In this document: in pieces, positions 33,205 to 41,863 of the stretch
Layout of the letters: the number at the start of each line of letters is the position of its first letter
Position numbering within the stretch: the stretch's first letter is position 1
DNA from: a virus
Length of the DNA stretch: 45,131 nucleotides
IMG/VR virus record: IMGVR_UViG_3300045973_001494
Location: 1 to 45,131 of that record
Direction: 5' to 3' (one strand)
Program-made: the position numbers and the translations under genes
The notes under the pieces: model-generated
What the model was told of the DNA's origin: nothing
Seen by the model: only the letters and a program-made list of their open reading frames with translations
Databases searched by the model: none

Positions 33205-34881
33205 ATGGAACTCGAAAATGAAGACCGCGCCCGCCTGATTGCAAAAACAACCGCTTATGTGTTCATGTTTTTTGTCTTGGTCATTATCGCAATTGAATGC
33301 TTTTTTGTGTCGCAGACGCAAATGTCGCTCGAAGCGGAGGGCGCCAGAAAGTGGGCGAGTATTGGTCAGGGCATTGTTATTGTGATGATACCGACAATAC
33401 TTTTTGGAGCTTCGGGACTATTCCCGGAATACAAAAAATCATTTAATGTAATAGGTTTTGCGGCGGTGATTATTTCCATCGTAATGATGTCGCTTTCACA
33501 GGGTTCGTCGGACATCACTGCAGCCAAGGTTGCAGAAAGAAATGAAAAAGTGCGCAACCTGATTGAAGAAAAAATAAAGCGCGACACAAAAAAATCTGAT
33601 CAAATAATGATTAACGTAGAAAATCTTAATAAATCAAAAGAAGCATGGCATCACGTATTGGCAAATAAAGCGATGAAGCCATCATCCGCACCATCACAAG
33701 AAATGGATGATATTAAAGATTTGATGAAAATAAAAGAGAGTACCCCGCTTGCGGAATTGGTGGGGAAAGATTGGGTTATGGTTATCAGGTTGGCAATCGC
33801 TATCCTAATGGCCGTAGTGCATGCAAAGCTCATGAATGCAGCGGGCGACCTGATTCGCAAGTCGTTTGACATCAAGCCAATCGGGCAACAGATCCTTGAC
33901 GTGCTGCACAGCATGCGCACGCCGGGCCACGGACACCCGCCAACCACGGCCCCAGCCAGCCCAGCCCAGCAGCCAGCCGCCGCGCCCGCCGCGCCTGCTG
34001 CCGAGCAACCGCCAGCGGGTGGATTGATCACCGTTCAGCTCACAAAATTTGAGCCTGCAACGGCCTCAAACGAGGCCAGCGCACCCACACCGCAAGCGCC
34101 CGTCACGGTGCCAGAAGCCACGCCAGGGGCGACACCCGCCCCAGAGAAAAAAGTCATACAAATGCCAGGCTGGTTTAAGACCATCCTCAAAACCACTGGA
34201 GCTGCTACACCGACCATCACCGGGGCGGCGCAGATGCCATTACCAGCACCCCCACCAGCGCCCGACATTGCACCACCCGCTATCCGCGCTCTGGACGCGC
34301 AAGACCGCACCGCCGCCACACTTAAATCAGTGGTCCCGGACACACCGGATAGCCCACTGAAATCAGTGGGGTCGGGCGAGCCAGAAAAGCCAGCGCAGAC
34401 ACCGCCCGCGCAGCCAGAAACTCAAGCCCAAAGCGCACCCAAAACCACACCTAAATCAGTGGGGTTAAGTGAGCTGGAAAAGCCCGCCCAAGCGCCGCCA
34501 GCACACCCGCAAGCCGAGGCTGAAAGCACACCCGCAGACGCACCCAAATCAGTGGGCCAGGACGAGCCTGATGCACCCGTAAAGAGTGCAAAAAAGGCCC
34601 GTGCCGATGCCCCGCCAGAACAGGTAGATACGGGTGTGGAGTATCCATTTAACTTTCGATTTCTGCGCGTTGAAAAACTTGTCAAAAAAGGCTTACTTCC
34701 ATCAATCGACAACATCCGTTTTGCGGATATTAGTTGCGGGCAGGAGGTTGCAAGGCGTTATCAAGCTGCGATGGTAAAGCGCGGCGTGATTACCCGGAAA
34801 GGCTCTGTTTACGTGCTGACCGATAAATATCAAAAAGCCTTGGACGCAAGGGCGGCAAAAAAGAAACCAGCCGCAAAATAA
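33205..34881 (+). CDS. Membrane-anchored protein with repetitive linker and C-terminal winged helix
   Basis: 558 aa. N-terminal transmembrane stretches are TAYVFMFFVLVIIAIECFF, GIVIVMIPTILFGASGLF and SFNVIGFAAVIISIVMMSLS, plus VIRLAIAILMAVVHAKLM near 200. A Pro/Ala/Glu-rich region (~250-465) has four repeats based on KSVG or KSVV, encoded by AAATCAGTGG at 34324, 34360, 34453 and 34546. The end (PFNFRFLRVEKLVKKGLLPS then ADISCGQEVARRYQAAMVKR and KGSVYVLTDKYQKA) looks like a winged helix. The 5' third is AT-richer than its neighbours. An anchored DNA- or RNA-binding protein is suggested. Family unknown. Confidence 0.78.
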   Translation: MELENEDRARLIAKTTAYVFMFFVLVIIAIECFFVSQTQMSLEAEGARKWASIGQGIVIVMIPTILFGASGLFPEYKKSFNVIGFAAVIISIVMMSLSQGSSDITAAKVAERNEKVRNLIEEKIKRDTKKSDQIMINVENLNKSKEAWHHVLANKAMKPSSAPSQEMDDIKDLMKIKESTPLAELVGKDWVMVIRLAIAILMAVVHAKLMNAAGDLIRKSFDIKPIGQQILDVLHSMRTPGHGHPPTTAPASPAQQPAAAPAAPAAEQPPAGGLITVQLTKFEPATASNEASAPTPQAPVTVPEATPGATPAPEKKVIQMPGWFKTILKTTGAATPTITGAAQMPLPAPPPAPDIAPPAIRALDAQDRTAATLKSVVPDTPDSPLKSVGSGEPEKPAQTPPAQPETQAQSAPKTTPKSVGLSELEKPAQAPPAHPQAEAESTPADAPKSVGQDEPDAPVKSAKKARADAPPEQVDTGVEYPFNFRFLRVEKLVKKGLLPSIDNIRFADISCGQEVARRYQAAMVKRGVITRKGSVYVLTDKYQKALDARAAKKKPAAK

Positions 34882-34892
34882 TCAACCAACCA

Positions 34893-34916
34893 AGCCGCTT
34901 AACCAGCGGCTTTTTT
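34893..34916 (+). terminator. Rho-independent terminator
   Basis: AGCCGCT (34893-34899) pairs with AGCGGCT (34905-34911) around TAACC, followed by T residues. The stem is perfect. It separates the 558-residue protein from the following genes, which again continue in the same direction. Confidence 0.85.
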
Positions 34917-34933
34917 ACGACAGAAAGAACATT

Positions 34934-35005
34934 ATGAAAATCAAAATTTCAGAAATTACAAGCTTCAAAATTTCAGGGTTCAAGGTCTTGACCCAATCCG
35001 TGTGA
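34934..35005 (+). pseudogene. 5' fragment of a frameshifted gene (23 codons)
   Basis: MKIKISEITSFKISGFKVLT continues QSV then stops. The next frame reads QGLDPIRVMIEDETPGAGRI straight into the ORF that follows, and the combined reading SGFK-GLDPIRVMIED looks like one natural protein start. A single missing base near AAGGTC (34983-34987) would explain it. Whether this is a real mutation, a sequencing error or programmed frameshifting cannot be told here. Confidence 0.6.
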
Positions 35006-35529
35006 TGATTGAAGATGAAACCCCAGGCGCTGGACGCATCACCATTTCGTGCTTTCAGGAGAGCTGGACTGCAGCATGGGGAGCAATGGGGCACAAGAAC
35101 AAAGTCTCTGATTTTTTTATTCTTTGCGATCCACATTATTTGATTGACAACATTGCGGGCAATCTTAAGAAAATGGTTTTTCAGGGGAGTGCGCTTACAA
35201 GAAGGCAAAAAAAATCAATCATTGACCGCCGCCGCTGCAGTGGGGATTTTAATTGCATGGACCTTGATAGCCTGACCAAAGAAGAAGCCAGTGACCTGTG
35301 GGAGGAAATTGAAGGCGCTGAAATTTGGAATATTCGCCGGGTAAACGATATGCCGCCCGAACTCATGGAAAAGCTGTATGGCGAAGAATGGTGGTTTAAC
35401 GCCAATGCAGAAAAACCAAACCCAAAATACGAGTACCTGAAGCGCATTATCGAAACCGTACAGGCCGCGCTCAAACTCCAGAGCGCAGCACCAGCACCAG
35501 CAAAAGAGCAGTGGGGCATGGCAGCATGA
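35002..35529 (+). CDS. Remaining ORF of the frameshifted phage gene
   Basis: 175 aa from GTG 35002 (ATG at 35005 also possible). No good ribosome site precedes either codon, which supports the frameshift reading above. It starts MMIEDETPGAGRITISCFQE and contains WTAAWGAMGHKNKVSDFFIL, HYLIDNIAGNLKKMVF and acidic helices. It resembles a small family of phage proteins of unknown function whose N-terminus would be the 34934 fragment. The stop overlaps the next gene start by 4 bp. Confidence 0.75.
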   Translation: MMIEDETPGAGRITISCFQESWTAAWGAMGHKNKVSDFFILCDPHYLIDNIAGNLKKMVFQGSALTRRQKKSIIDRRRCSGDFNCMDLDSLTKEEASDLWEEIEGAEIWNIRRVNDMPPELMEKLYGEEWWFNANAEKPNPKYEYLKRIIETVQAALKLQSAAPAPAKEQWGMAA

Positions 35530-35687
35530 ACTCAATAATCATAACAATTGAAATTGAACCCGACTTCTTGACAAAAATAATCAACGGAGGGTTTTATCTT
35601 GCTGTTGCTTTTTTTGCCGGATTTGTCGTGGTGGTCGCCACTGGGGTTTTGTTTTCGCTGTGCAAAAAGAAGGATGGTACAAAATGA
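35526..35687 (+). CDS. Small single-pass membrane protein (53 aa)
   Basis: The ATG overlaps the upstream TGA (ATGA) and its own TGA overlaps the methyltransferase ATG, strong evidence of coupled translation. One transmembrane stretch, FYLAVAFFAGFVVVVATGVL, follows an N-terminal acidic part and precedes a CKKKDGTK tail. Confidence 0.75.
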   Translation: MNSIIITIEIEPDFLTKIINGGFYLAVAFFAGFVVVVATGVLFSLCKKKDGTK

Positions 35688-37609
35688 GACGCGACAGCTT
35701 CAACCCAGCGTTCGGCTCTGTCGAAATCCTCCACGGTCACCTGTTCTGCGGCATTGGGGCAGGGGCCAAGGGCTTCAACAAGGCCCGCCCCAGCGTGGGC
35801 ACGCTGACCGGCCGTTTCCGGTGCATCGGCGGCATTGACAGCGACCGCCAGGCCATCGAGGACTTTGGCCGCCGGACGGGCACGCCCGGCACGGTGCTGG
35901 ACCTGTTCGACCGCTCGCAGTACATCGCCTTCCACGGCCGCGAGCCGGGCGCTGAGTGGCGCGAAGCGGGCACCACCGATATTCACCGCGCCTTTGGCTA
36001 CGAGCGCCCGCACATCGTCTTTCTGTCGGCACCGTGCAAGGGCTTTTCCGGCCTGCTGTCCGAAAGCAAGTCGCACACCGAAAAATACCAGGCGCTCAAC
36101 CGCCTGACGTTGCGCGGGATCTGGCTGACGCTGGAAGCCTACAAGGACGACCCGGTAGAAATGCTGCTGTTCGAGAACGTGCCGCGCATCGCAACACGGG
36201 GCCGCCAGCTGCTGAACCAGATTACCGCGCTGCTGCGCCACTACGGCTATGCCGTGAGCGAAACCACGCACGACTGCGGCGAACTGGGCGGTCTGGCGCA
36301 AAGCCGAAAGCGCTTTTTGCTGGTCGCCCGGCACATGGAGAAGGTGCCGCCGTTCCTGTACCAGCCCGACAAGAAGCCGCTGCGCGCCGTCGGCGACATC
36401 CTGGGGCGCATGCCGCTGCCCGGCGACCCGGCTGGCGGCCCGATGCACCGCGTTCCCACGTTGCAGTGGAAGACCTGGGTGCGGCTGGCCTTTATCGAGG
36501 CGGGCGGAGACTGGCGCAGTCTGAACAAGCTCGCTGTCGAGGGCGGCGAGCTGCGGGATTACCTGATCGTGCCCGAGATGCACGGCGGCATGTTGGGCGT
36601 GCAGGACTGGGGCGCGCCCAGCGGCACGATCACAAGCAAGGGCCGCCCGAGCAACGGCAACTTTGCCATCGCCGACCCGCGCTTTGAACAATCCGCCAAA
36701 TGGAGCGACGGCCAGGCCTACGGCGTGCGCAGCTGGGACAAGCCCACCGGCACCATCGCTGGCCAGCAGAGTCCGGGCCAAGGTGCCTACACCGTCGCCG
36801 ATCCGCGCCACGGCGGCCCGGCCAAGCACTCGAACGAATTCCGCATCGTCAACTGGGCAGGGCCAGCGCAGGCGGTCACCAGCGCCCACGGCACAGGGCA
36901 GGCGGTTGCTGACCCACGCCGGCCCGGCGAAGGCTTCGGCAAGTACGGCGTAACAGCCTTTGGCGCGCCAGCGGGCACGGTGATCAGCGGCAGCACCACG
37001 GGGCAGGGCGCTTTTGCCGTCGCCGATCCACGGCCGGGCCTGGCGCGCGAGAAGGGCGACCACTACCTGACCGGCGGGCATTACGGCGTTGTGGGCTGGG
37101 ACAAGCCGAGCTACGCCGTGACGGGCACTGCGAACCTGGACAACGGGCATTGGACGGTGGCTGATCCGCGCAACTTGCCAACTTGCGCAAAATCGCAAAC
37201 TGACCCCGAATGCTTGACTGCAATGCCAGCACCGGCCGACAAGCTGGTATGCCGCATCGCCGCGCTCGACGGCACCTGGCACCGGCCGTTCACCACGCTG
37301 GAGCTGGCGGGCCTGCAGTCGCTGTTTGACCCGGATGAACTCTGGCCAGCCGATGCGCAGATGGCCAGCGAGGTGGCCGCCCACCACCGCGCCCACTTCA
37401 CGATGGCCGGAAACAGCGACCAACGCTGGCGCGAGGGCATCGGCAACGCTGTGCCCAGCGCGGCGGCCACCGCCATCGCCGAAGTGATGGGCGAGACGCT
37501 GCTGCTGGCCTGGGCTGGCGAGACATTCCAGTTGTCGGCCAAGCCGATCTGGGTAAGGCCGCTGGCCATTGCGATCAGCGTGCGCCAAGCACTTGGAGAA
37601 ATTACATGA
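35684..37609 (+). CDS. C5-cytosine DNA methyltransferase with repeat-containing central region
   Basis: 641 aa from ATG 35684 (MRRDSFNPAF). SAM-binding motif I is HLFCGIGAGAKGF (residues 19-31); catalytic Cys118 lies in SAPCKGFS; ENV of motif VI is at 164-166; QSRKRF of motif VIII at 206-211; motif X is GIGNAVPSAAATA (~585-597). Between VIII and X, residues ~299-496, five copies of a YGV-x2-W-x-x-P-x-G-T-(I/V) ... VADPR unit form an expanded target-recognition region (36578-37171). It could protect phage DNA from host restriction. The stop overlaps the next start by 4 bp. Confidence 0.93.
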   Translation: MRRDSFNPAFGSVEILHGHLFCGIGAGAKGFNKARPSVGTLTGRFRCIGGIDSDRQAIEDFGRRTGTPGTVLDLFDRSQYIAFHGREPGAEWREAGTTDIHRAFGYERPHIVFLSAPCKGFSGLLSESKSHTEKYQALNRLTLRGIWLTLEAYKDDPVEMLLFENVPRIATRGRQLLNQITALLRHYGYAVSETTHDCGELGGLAQSRKRFLLVARHMEKVPPFLYQPDKKPLRAVGDILGRMPLPGDPAGGPMHRVPTLQWKTWVRLAFIEAGGDWRSLNKLAVEGGELRDYLIVPEMHGGMLGVQDWGAPSGTITSKGRPSNGNFAIADPRFEQSAKWSDGQAYGVRSWDKPTGTIAGQQSPGQGAYTVADPRHGGPAKHSNEFRIVNWAGPAQAVTSAHGTGQAVADPRRPGEGFGKYGVTAFGAPAGTVISGSTTGQGAFAVADPRPGLAREKGDHYLTGGHYGVVGWDKPSYAVTGTANLDNGHWTVADPRNLPTCAKSQTDPECLTAMPAPADKLVCRIAALDGTWHRPFTTLELAGLQSLFDPDELWPADAQMASEVAAHHRAHFTMAGNSDQRWREGIGNAVPSAAATAIAEVMGETLLLAWAGETFQLSAKPIWVRPLAIAISVRQALGEIT

Positions 37610-38841
37610 AACACCAATCCACATTCTTCGACGGCGGGCGACGCCTGCAGATGAACGAATCCATTGAGCTGACCATCAAGTCGCTGCAGGCCTACGGCCA
37701 AGACCATCAGGACTGGGGCATTGCCTGGTCGGGCGGCAAGGATTCCAGCGCCACACTGACGCTGATCTGCTGGTTGATCGACACCGGCAAAGTTTCCCGG
37801 CCGCGCTCGCTGACGGTGTTCTACGCCGACACACGGCAGGAGCTGCCGCCATTGGCTATAGCCGCCGAGAAGATCATGGATGAGCTGCGCGAGCGCGGCA
37901 TCCGCGTCGAGGTGGTCACCGCCCCTATGGATAAGCGCTTCATGGTGTACATCTTGGGCCGGGGCGTGCCGCCGCCCAACAACAACACGCTGCGCTGGTG
38001 TACGCGCCAGATAAAGATCGACCCGATGCAGGACGCCATTGGCCAGCGCCTGGCCGAGTTTGAAGGAAATGTGCTGATGATCACCGGCGTGCGCCAGGGT
38101 GAGAGCGCCATCCGCGACGCGCGCATCGAGATGTCCTGCAGTAAGGACGGCACCGAGTGCGGCCAGGGCTGGTACCAGCAGGTGCTGCCCAACGCAAAGG
38201 GCTTGCGCGGCCGCATCGCTACGCTGGCACCGCTGCTGCACTGGCGCGTCTGCCACGTCTGGGAGTGGCTCAAGCACTGGGCACCGGCGGCGCAGTTCGG
38301 CGACTGGAGCACGGCCGCCATTGCCGACGCCTACGGCGGCGACGAGGCCGAGGAGATCAACGCCCGCACCGGCTGCATCGGCTGCCCGCTGGCGCAAGAG
38401 GACAGCGCCCTCAACACGATCCTGAAAAACGACCGCTGGGCCTACCTGGCGCCGCTCAAGGGCATCCGGCCGCTGTGGCGTGAACTGCGTGAGCCCAAGC
38501 ACCGGCTCAAGAAGGCAGGCATCGAGCGGCTCAAAGATGGCGGCATCGCCAAGAACCCCCAGCGCATGGGACCGCTGACCTTCGAGGCGCGGCTGATGGG
38601 CCTGACACGCATTCTCGGCATTCAAGGCGAGATCAACGCAGCCGCCCAGGCGCAAGGCCGGCCAGAAATCAGCCTGATCAACGCAGAAGAGGAAGCCCGC
38701 ATCCGGCAGCTGATCTCGCTTGAGACCTGGCCCGACGGCTGGGACGGTGACGAGCCCACAGCCGACACGGTGATGGAGACCATCTATCAAAACGGGGCCG
38801 TGCAGCCATTACTTTTTAGCGCTGAAGAGGCATTCACATAA
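37606..38841 (+). CDS. PAPS reductase / DndC-like PP-loop protein
   Basis: 411 aa. The PP-loop is WSGGKDSSAT (residues 41-50). TVFYADTRQELP follows, then LRWCTRQIKI (Cys132), ITGVRQGESAIRDAR (~160-173), and GCIGCPLAQ (Cys257, Cys260), with Cys178 and Cys185 between. PP-loop, GVRxxES and spaced cysteines fit the DndC / phage PAPS-reductase family, which holds an iron-sulfur cluster and activates a substrate with ATP. The ATG overlaps the methyltransferase stop, so the two are probably made together. DndA, DndB, DndD and DndE homologues are absent from the window. Confidence 0.88.
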   Translation: MKHQSTFFDGGRRLQMNESIELTIKSLQAYGQDHQDWGIAWSGGKDSSATLTLICWLIDTGKVSRPRSLTVFYADTRQELPPLAIAAEKIMDELRERGIRVEVVTAPMDKRFMVYILGRGVPPPNNNTLRWCTRQIKIDPMQDAIGQRLAEFEGNVLMITGVRQGESAIRDARIEMSCSKDGTECGQGWYQQVLPNAKGLRGRIATLAPLLHWRVCHVWEWLKHWAPAAQFGDWSTAAIADAYGGDEAEEINARTGCIGCPLAQEDSALNTILKNDRWAYLAPLKGIRPLWRELREPKHRLKKAGIERLKDGGIAKNPQRMGPLTFEARLMGLTRILGIQGEINAAAQAQGRPEISLINAEEEARIRQLISLETWPDGWDGDEPTADTVMETIYQNGAVQPLLFSAEEAFT

Positions 38842-38883
38842 CCCCGCCCGCCAGCACGCTGGAGGGCACCAAAAGAACTCGAC

Positions 38884-39573
38884 ATGAAAAAATCAATGCT
38901 TTTCAGCCGCCCGATGGTCCAAGCCATTCGGGACGGCCACAAAACCCAGACGCGACGCGCTTGGAAGATGCCAAAGGGCTGCACTTGGTACGTGGATGAG
39001 CCGCACTTTCGCGGCGAGGAGACTGGTGATTTTTGCACGGAAGAATTCGGCGGCGGATGGTGGAGCGTCGATGAGCTTGGCTGCCCCTACGGTCAGATTG
39101 GCGATATTTTTTACGTGAAGGAAACCTTCTTCGCCTTCGGTTGCTGGGTCACACGGTACAGCGCCCAGAAAAAGCGCGACGAGTGGCACTTCATCGACAT
39201 GACGCAGGAAGTTGGCCGCGAATACCGATACGCGGCTGATGAGCCGGAAGCCGCCCCGACCCCAAGAGCGCGCAGCGCCACACCAGACTGGTGGAAACGC
39301 CCGGCGCTGTTCATGCCCCGCATGACCAGCAGGTTCGCGCCCGAGATCATCGGCCGGGGCGTCGAGCGGCTGCAGGAAATCACCGAAGCCGACGCGCTGG
39401 CCGAGGGCATCGTCAAGATTACCGACGGCTACGGACTGCCGGATGGCCGCCACTTCCACGGCACAGACCCGCGCCAGAGCTACTTTTCGCTCTGGGAATT
39501 TATCAACGGCGCGGGCAGCGTTGCTGCAAACCCGTGGGTTCACAAAATCGAATTCAAAAGAGACGCCAAATGA
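38884..39573 (+). CDS. ASCH-like domain phage protein
   Basis: 229 aa. The first residues, MKKSMLFSRPMVQAIRDGHK then TQTRRAWKM, with GQIGDIFYVKETFFAFG, MPRMTSRFAPEIIGRGVERL and EITEADALAEGIV, are the recognisable order of ASCH/EVE-like proteins (a fold that binds RNA or modified bases). It lies directly after the methyltransferase and DndC-like genes. A role in reading modified nucleic acid is possible. The stop overlaps the next start by 4 bp. Confidence 0.8.
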   Translation: MKKSMLFSRPMVQAIRDGHKTQTRRAWKMPKGCTWYVDEPHFRGEETGDFCTEEFGGGWWSVDELGCPYGQIGDIFYVKETFFAFGCWVTRYSAQKKRDEWHFIDMTQEVGREYRYAADEPEAAPTPRARSATPDWWKRPALFMPRMTSRFAPEIIGRGVERLQEITEADALAEGIVKITDGYGLPDGRHFHGTDPRQSYFSLWEFINGAGSVAANPWVHKIEFKRDAK

Positions 39574-39968
39574 CCAAAAACGAATGGCTGCAGGTCGAAC
39601 AGCAGCTGAGCAGCCCATATGGTTGCGTTGAACTCAATGTGGACGGCTACAGACTGCTGCTGCAGGTAAGACAGTGCAAACCTTTGAAATTCATGATTTT
39701 TCCGTATGTGAACGGTGAATTCAAAGGTGCATGGCTTATTTCCGAATGCGAAGAGCAAAAGCGGTTTCTGCGGCCAAGGAAGGTGCCAATTTACAAACCG
39801 GCCGCAAAAAAGCGGATGACGGATGGGCTTTCAAAATCCGCCATCAAAAGGATGTGGGGCGACCGCCTTGACGAGACGCTCACCACCTTTGAGTGGGGAT
39901 GGCCGACATTCGGGGCGCTGCAGCGCCACCTGGTCGCCAACAACAAATCAATTGAGCTGGCAACATGA
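39570..39968 (+). CDS. Hypothetical phage protein
   Basis: 132 aa, coupled to both neighbours by ATGA overlaps. Sequence MTKNEWLQVEQQLSSPYGCV continues with a beta-rich region (LQVRQCKPLKFMIFPYVNGE) and a basic helical C-terminal half, RPRKVPIYKPAAKKRM and SAIKRMWGDRLDE, suggesting nucleic acid binding. No family recognised. Confidence 0.78.
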   Translation: MTKNEWLQVEQQLSSPYGCVELNVDGYRLLLQVRQCKPLKFMIFPYVNGEFKGAWLISECEEQKRFLRPRKVPIYKPAAKKRMTDGLSKSAIKRMWGDRLDETLTTFEWGWPTFGALQRHLVANNKSIELAT

Positions 39969-40198
39969 GCGCCGACACCCTGGCGCGCGACTTTGCAGCC
40001 GTACTGACCGATGCCAGCCGCATGGAATACGACAACGAAGACCCAATGCGGTACTCCAAGCGCCGCACCAGAAGCGCTGCGCTGGACACCCTGCGCAACG
40101 CGGTGGCCCAGGCCCGGCAGCTCATTGAGCTGGCCGAACTGGTGGAGCGCGATCACAACGAATTCAAAACCGAACTGGCAAAACAGGAAAAATCATGA
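39965..40198 (+). CDS. Small helical phage protein
   Basis: 77 aa, ATGA overlaps at both ends. Highly helical and charged (MSADTLARDFAAVLTDASRM; ALDTLRNAVAQARQLIELAE). Unknown function. Confidence 0.75.
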   Translation: MSADTLARDFAAVLTDASRMEYDNEDPMRYSKRRTRSAALDTLRNAVAQARQLIELAELVERDHNEFKTELAKQEKS

Positions 40199-41088
40199 AC
40201 CTCACACAAAACCACAACCTCGAAGGCCTGCGCGACAGCCTGCTGGCCCCCATCGAAATCATCCGTGACGAGGATGGCTACTTCTACCATCCAGCTCTTC
40301 CATTGACAGACGAGAACGTCAATTTCAAAAAGCTGCTGGCCGCGTTCGGCGTCGAGGCGGGATGGATCTTCCTGGAAGACGACTGCACCGACAAAGCCCT
40401 GCTCGAATCGGTCAGCGACGGGGGCAGCTGCGCAGGCTGGGAGCCATCTCCACCAGTTGGCGACGGCTGGGTGCTGCTGGCGATCTACGACACCGAAGAC
40501 GGGATCATCGCTCTGTTTGCGAGAGAAGCACCGGACACGATCTTGCCAAGACGCGACGAAACTGCCGTTGACCGATTCACCGCCGCCATGAAAGCCAAGA
40601 TGGCTAGCGCCCACATCAAGGGCAGAAGCGGCTGGCATGACCCGTTGCAATGCACCGCCGCAGACCTGTCTCGGATGCTGCGCAACCACGTCGAGAAAGG
40701 CGATCCGGTGGACGTGGCAAATTTCGCAATGATGCTTCATCAGCGCGGGAAGAAAATTGAGCAGGAAAACGTCGATCTGGTCGAAAGCAAAAGAACACTC
40801 ACGTGCGTTTATTGTGGGCACGAATATCCACAAGAAACCCCAGCACACGGCAGCCAAGTTCTGACAGACCATATCAAGGTCTGCGAACGCCACCCAATGC
40901 GAAAAGCCGAAGCCGAAATTGCCTTGTTGCGCTCCGCGCTGGCCGGGATGATCGGTGCCGACACAGAAGGCGAATTGCGGAAGATGGAAGCCGTGATGCG
41001 AATGCTTCCGGCACCAGAAGCCGACAAGGCGGTTTCCATCAATGCGATTCATGCGCTGCTGTCCACGCTGCCGAAGGCTTTGTCATGA
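40195..41088 (+). CDS. Ead/Ea22-like phage protein with zinc ribbon
   Basis: 297 aa, coupled at both ends. Residues ~1-120 are alpha/beta with acidic stretches. Residues ~125-185 (FTAAMKAKMASAHIKGRSGW, HDPLQCTAADLSRMLRNHVE, KGDPVDVANFAMML) are a module common in phage accessory proteins of the Ead/Ea22 kind. A zinc-ribbon-like segment has CVYCGHEYPQETPAHG followed by HIKVCERHP (~203-232). The C-terminus is helical. A modular accessory protein of unknown role. Confidence 0.8.
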   Translation: MNLTQNHNLEGLRDSLLAPIEIIRDEDGYFYHPALPLTDENVNFKKLLAAFGVEAGWIFLEDDCTDKALLESVSDGGSCAGWEPSPPVGDGWVLLAIYDTEDGIIALFAREAPDTILPRRDETAVDRFTAAMKAKMASAHIKGRSGWHDPLQCTAADLSRMLRNHVEKGDPVDVANFAMMLHQRGKKIEQENVDLVESKRTLTCVYCGHEYPQETPAHGSQVLTDHIKVCERHPMRKAEAEIALLRSALAGMIGADTEGELRKMEAVMRMLPAPEADKAVSINAIHALLSTLPKALS

Positions 41089-41414
41089 GCCGACTTATGC
41101 AAGTCCCTCGCGTCGAGGTGAGCGCCACCATCAAGCTGACAGAGCCAGAGCTGCGAGCTTTGGATGCCCTGGCCGGATACGGCGACGACGCTTTTCTCAG
41201 CATTTTTTACAAGCATATGGGGGAGGCCTATTTGAAGCCTCATGAGGCCGGCCTGAGGTCGCTTTTTGCCGTCATTCGCGCAGACCTCAATCCCATCCTG
41301 TCTCGGGCCAATGCGGCCAAAAAAGCATTTGCCCTTCGCGATCCAGTCATCCGCAGCCTTGAAGAACACAACGCACTGCTCAAGCGCCTGGCCGAACAGA
41401 AAGAAAACCCATGA
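41085..41414 (+). CDS. Hypothetical phage protein
   Basis: 109 aa; ATG overlaps the preceding TGA, and its own stop overlaps the next ATG. MSRLMQVPRVEVSATIKLTE is followed by helices (LRALDALAGYGDDAFLSIFY, AYLKPHEAGLRSLFAVIRAD). No family recognised. Confidence 0.78.
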   Translation: MSRLMQVPRVEVSATIKLTEPELRALDALAGYGDDAFLSIFYKHMGEAYLKPHEAGLRSLFAVIRADLNPILSRANAAKKAFALRDPVIRSLEEHNALLKRLAEQKENP

Positions 41415-41863
41415 ACGCCCAACCCATCAACGTCGAATCCATCGTCAAGCCCAAAGTGCCCAACGGGCGCGGCTGGGAACAGATCAAAAACCACATGACC
41501 CGCCAGCTTGACGCGCTGGGCGGTTACCCAAACCAGACCTGGTATCACCTCCAGACCGGCCTGCTGGCGATCTCTGCGGTCGAGGTGGCCACCGACCCCG
41601 GACAGCCCAGCCTTGGCCCCGAGTACCACCTGAGCATCAGCGCCTGCGGTAACCGCTGCAGCGCTGCCGATGCGCTGTGGGTGCTGGCACAGTTTGATCT
41701 GACCGACGCCAAAGAGGACAACCATGTCCCAAGCGGCAAGGTACGCAACTTCTGGCGACCGGTGGCCGATGGCCTGTCAGGCTACGAATGCCACTGCGTC
41801 GGTGAGGAGCCCGCCATGCGCGAGGACAAGGGCGATTACGTGTGGCGCGGGGTGACCCGATGA
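41411..41863 (+). CDS. Hypothetical phage protein
   Basis: 150 aa, coupled at both ends. It opens MNAQPINVESIVKPKVPNGR, and contains WYHLQTGLLAISAVEVATDP, LSISACGNRCSAADALWVLA and YECHCVGEEPAMREDKGDYV. Cys-containing alpha/beta protein without a recognised domain. Confidence 0.78.
   Translation: MNAQPINVESIVKPKVPNGRGWEQIKNHMTRQLDALGGYPNQTWYHLQTGLLAISAVEVATDPGQPSLGPEYHLSISACGNRCSAADALWVLAQFDLTDAKEDNHVPSGKVRNFWRPVADGLSGYECHCVGEEPAMREDKGDYVWRGVTR

Noticed and set aside
35594-37624. 676-codon minus-strand ORF opposite the methyltransferase
   Set aside because: Shadow of a gene with all C5 methyltransferase motifs.
37111-38790. 559-codon minus-strand ORF opposite the DndC-like gene
   Set aside because: Shadow ORF; the plus-strand gene has PP-loop and cysteine motifs and coupled overlaps.
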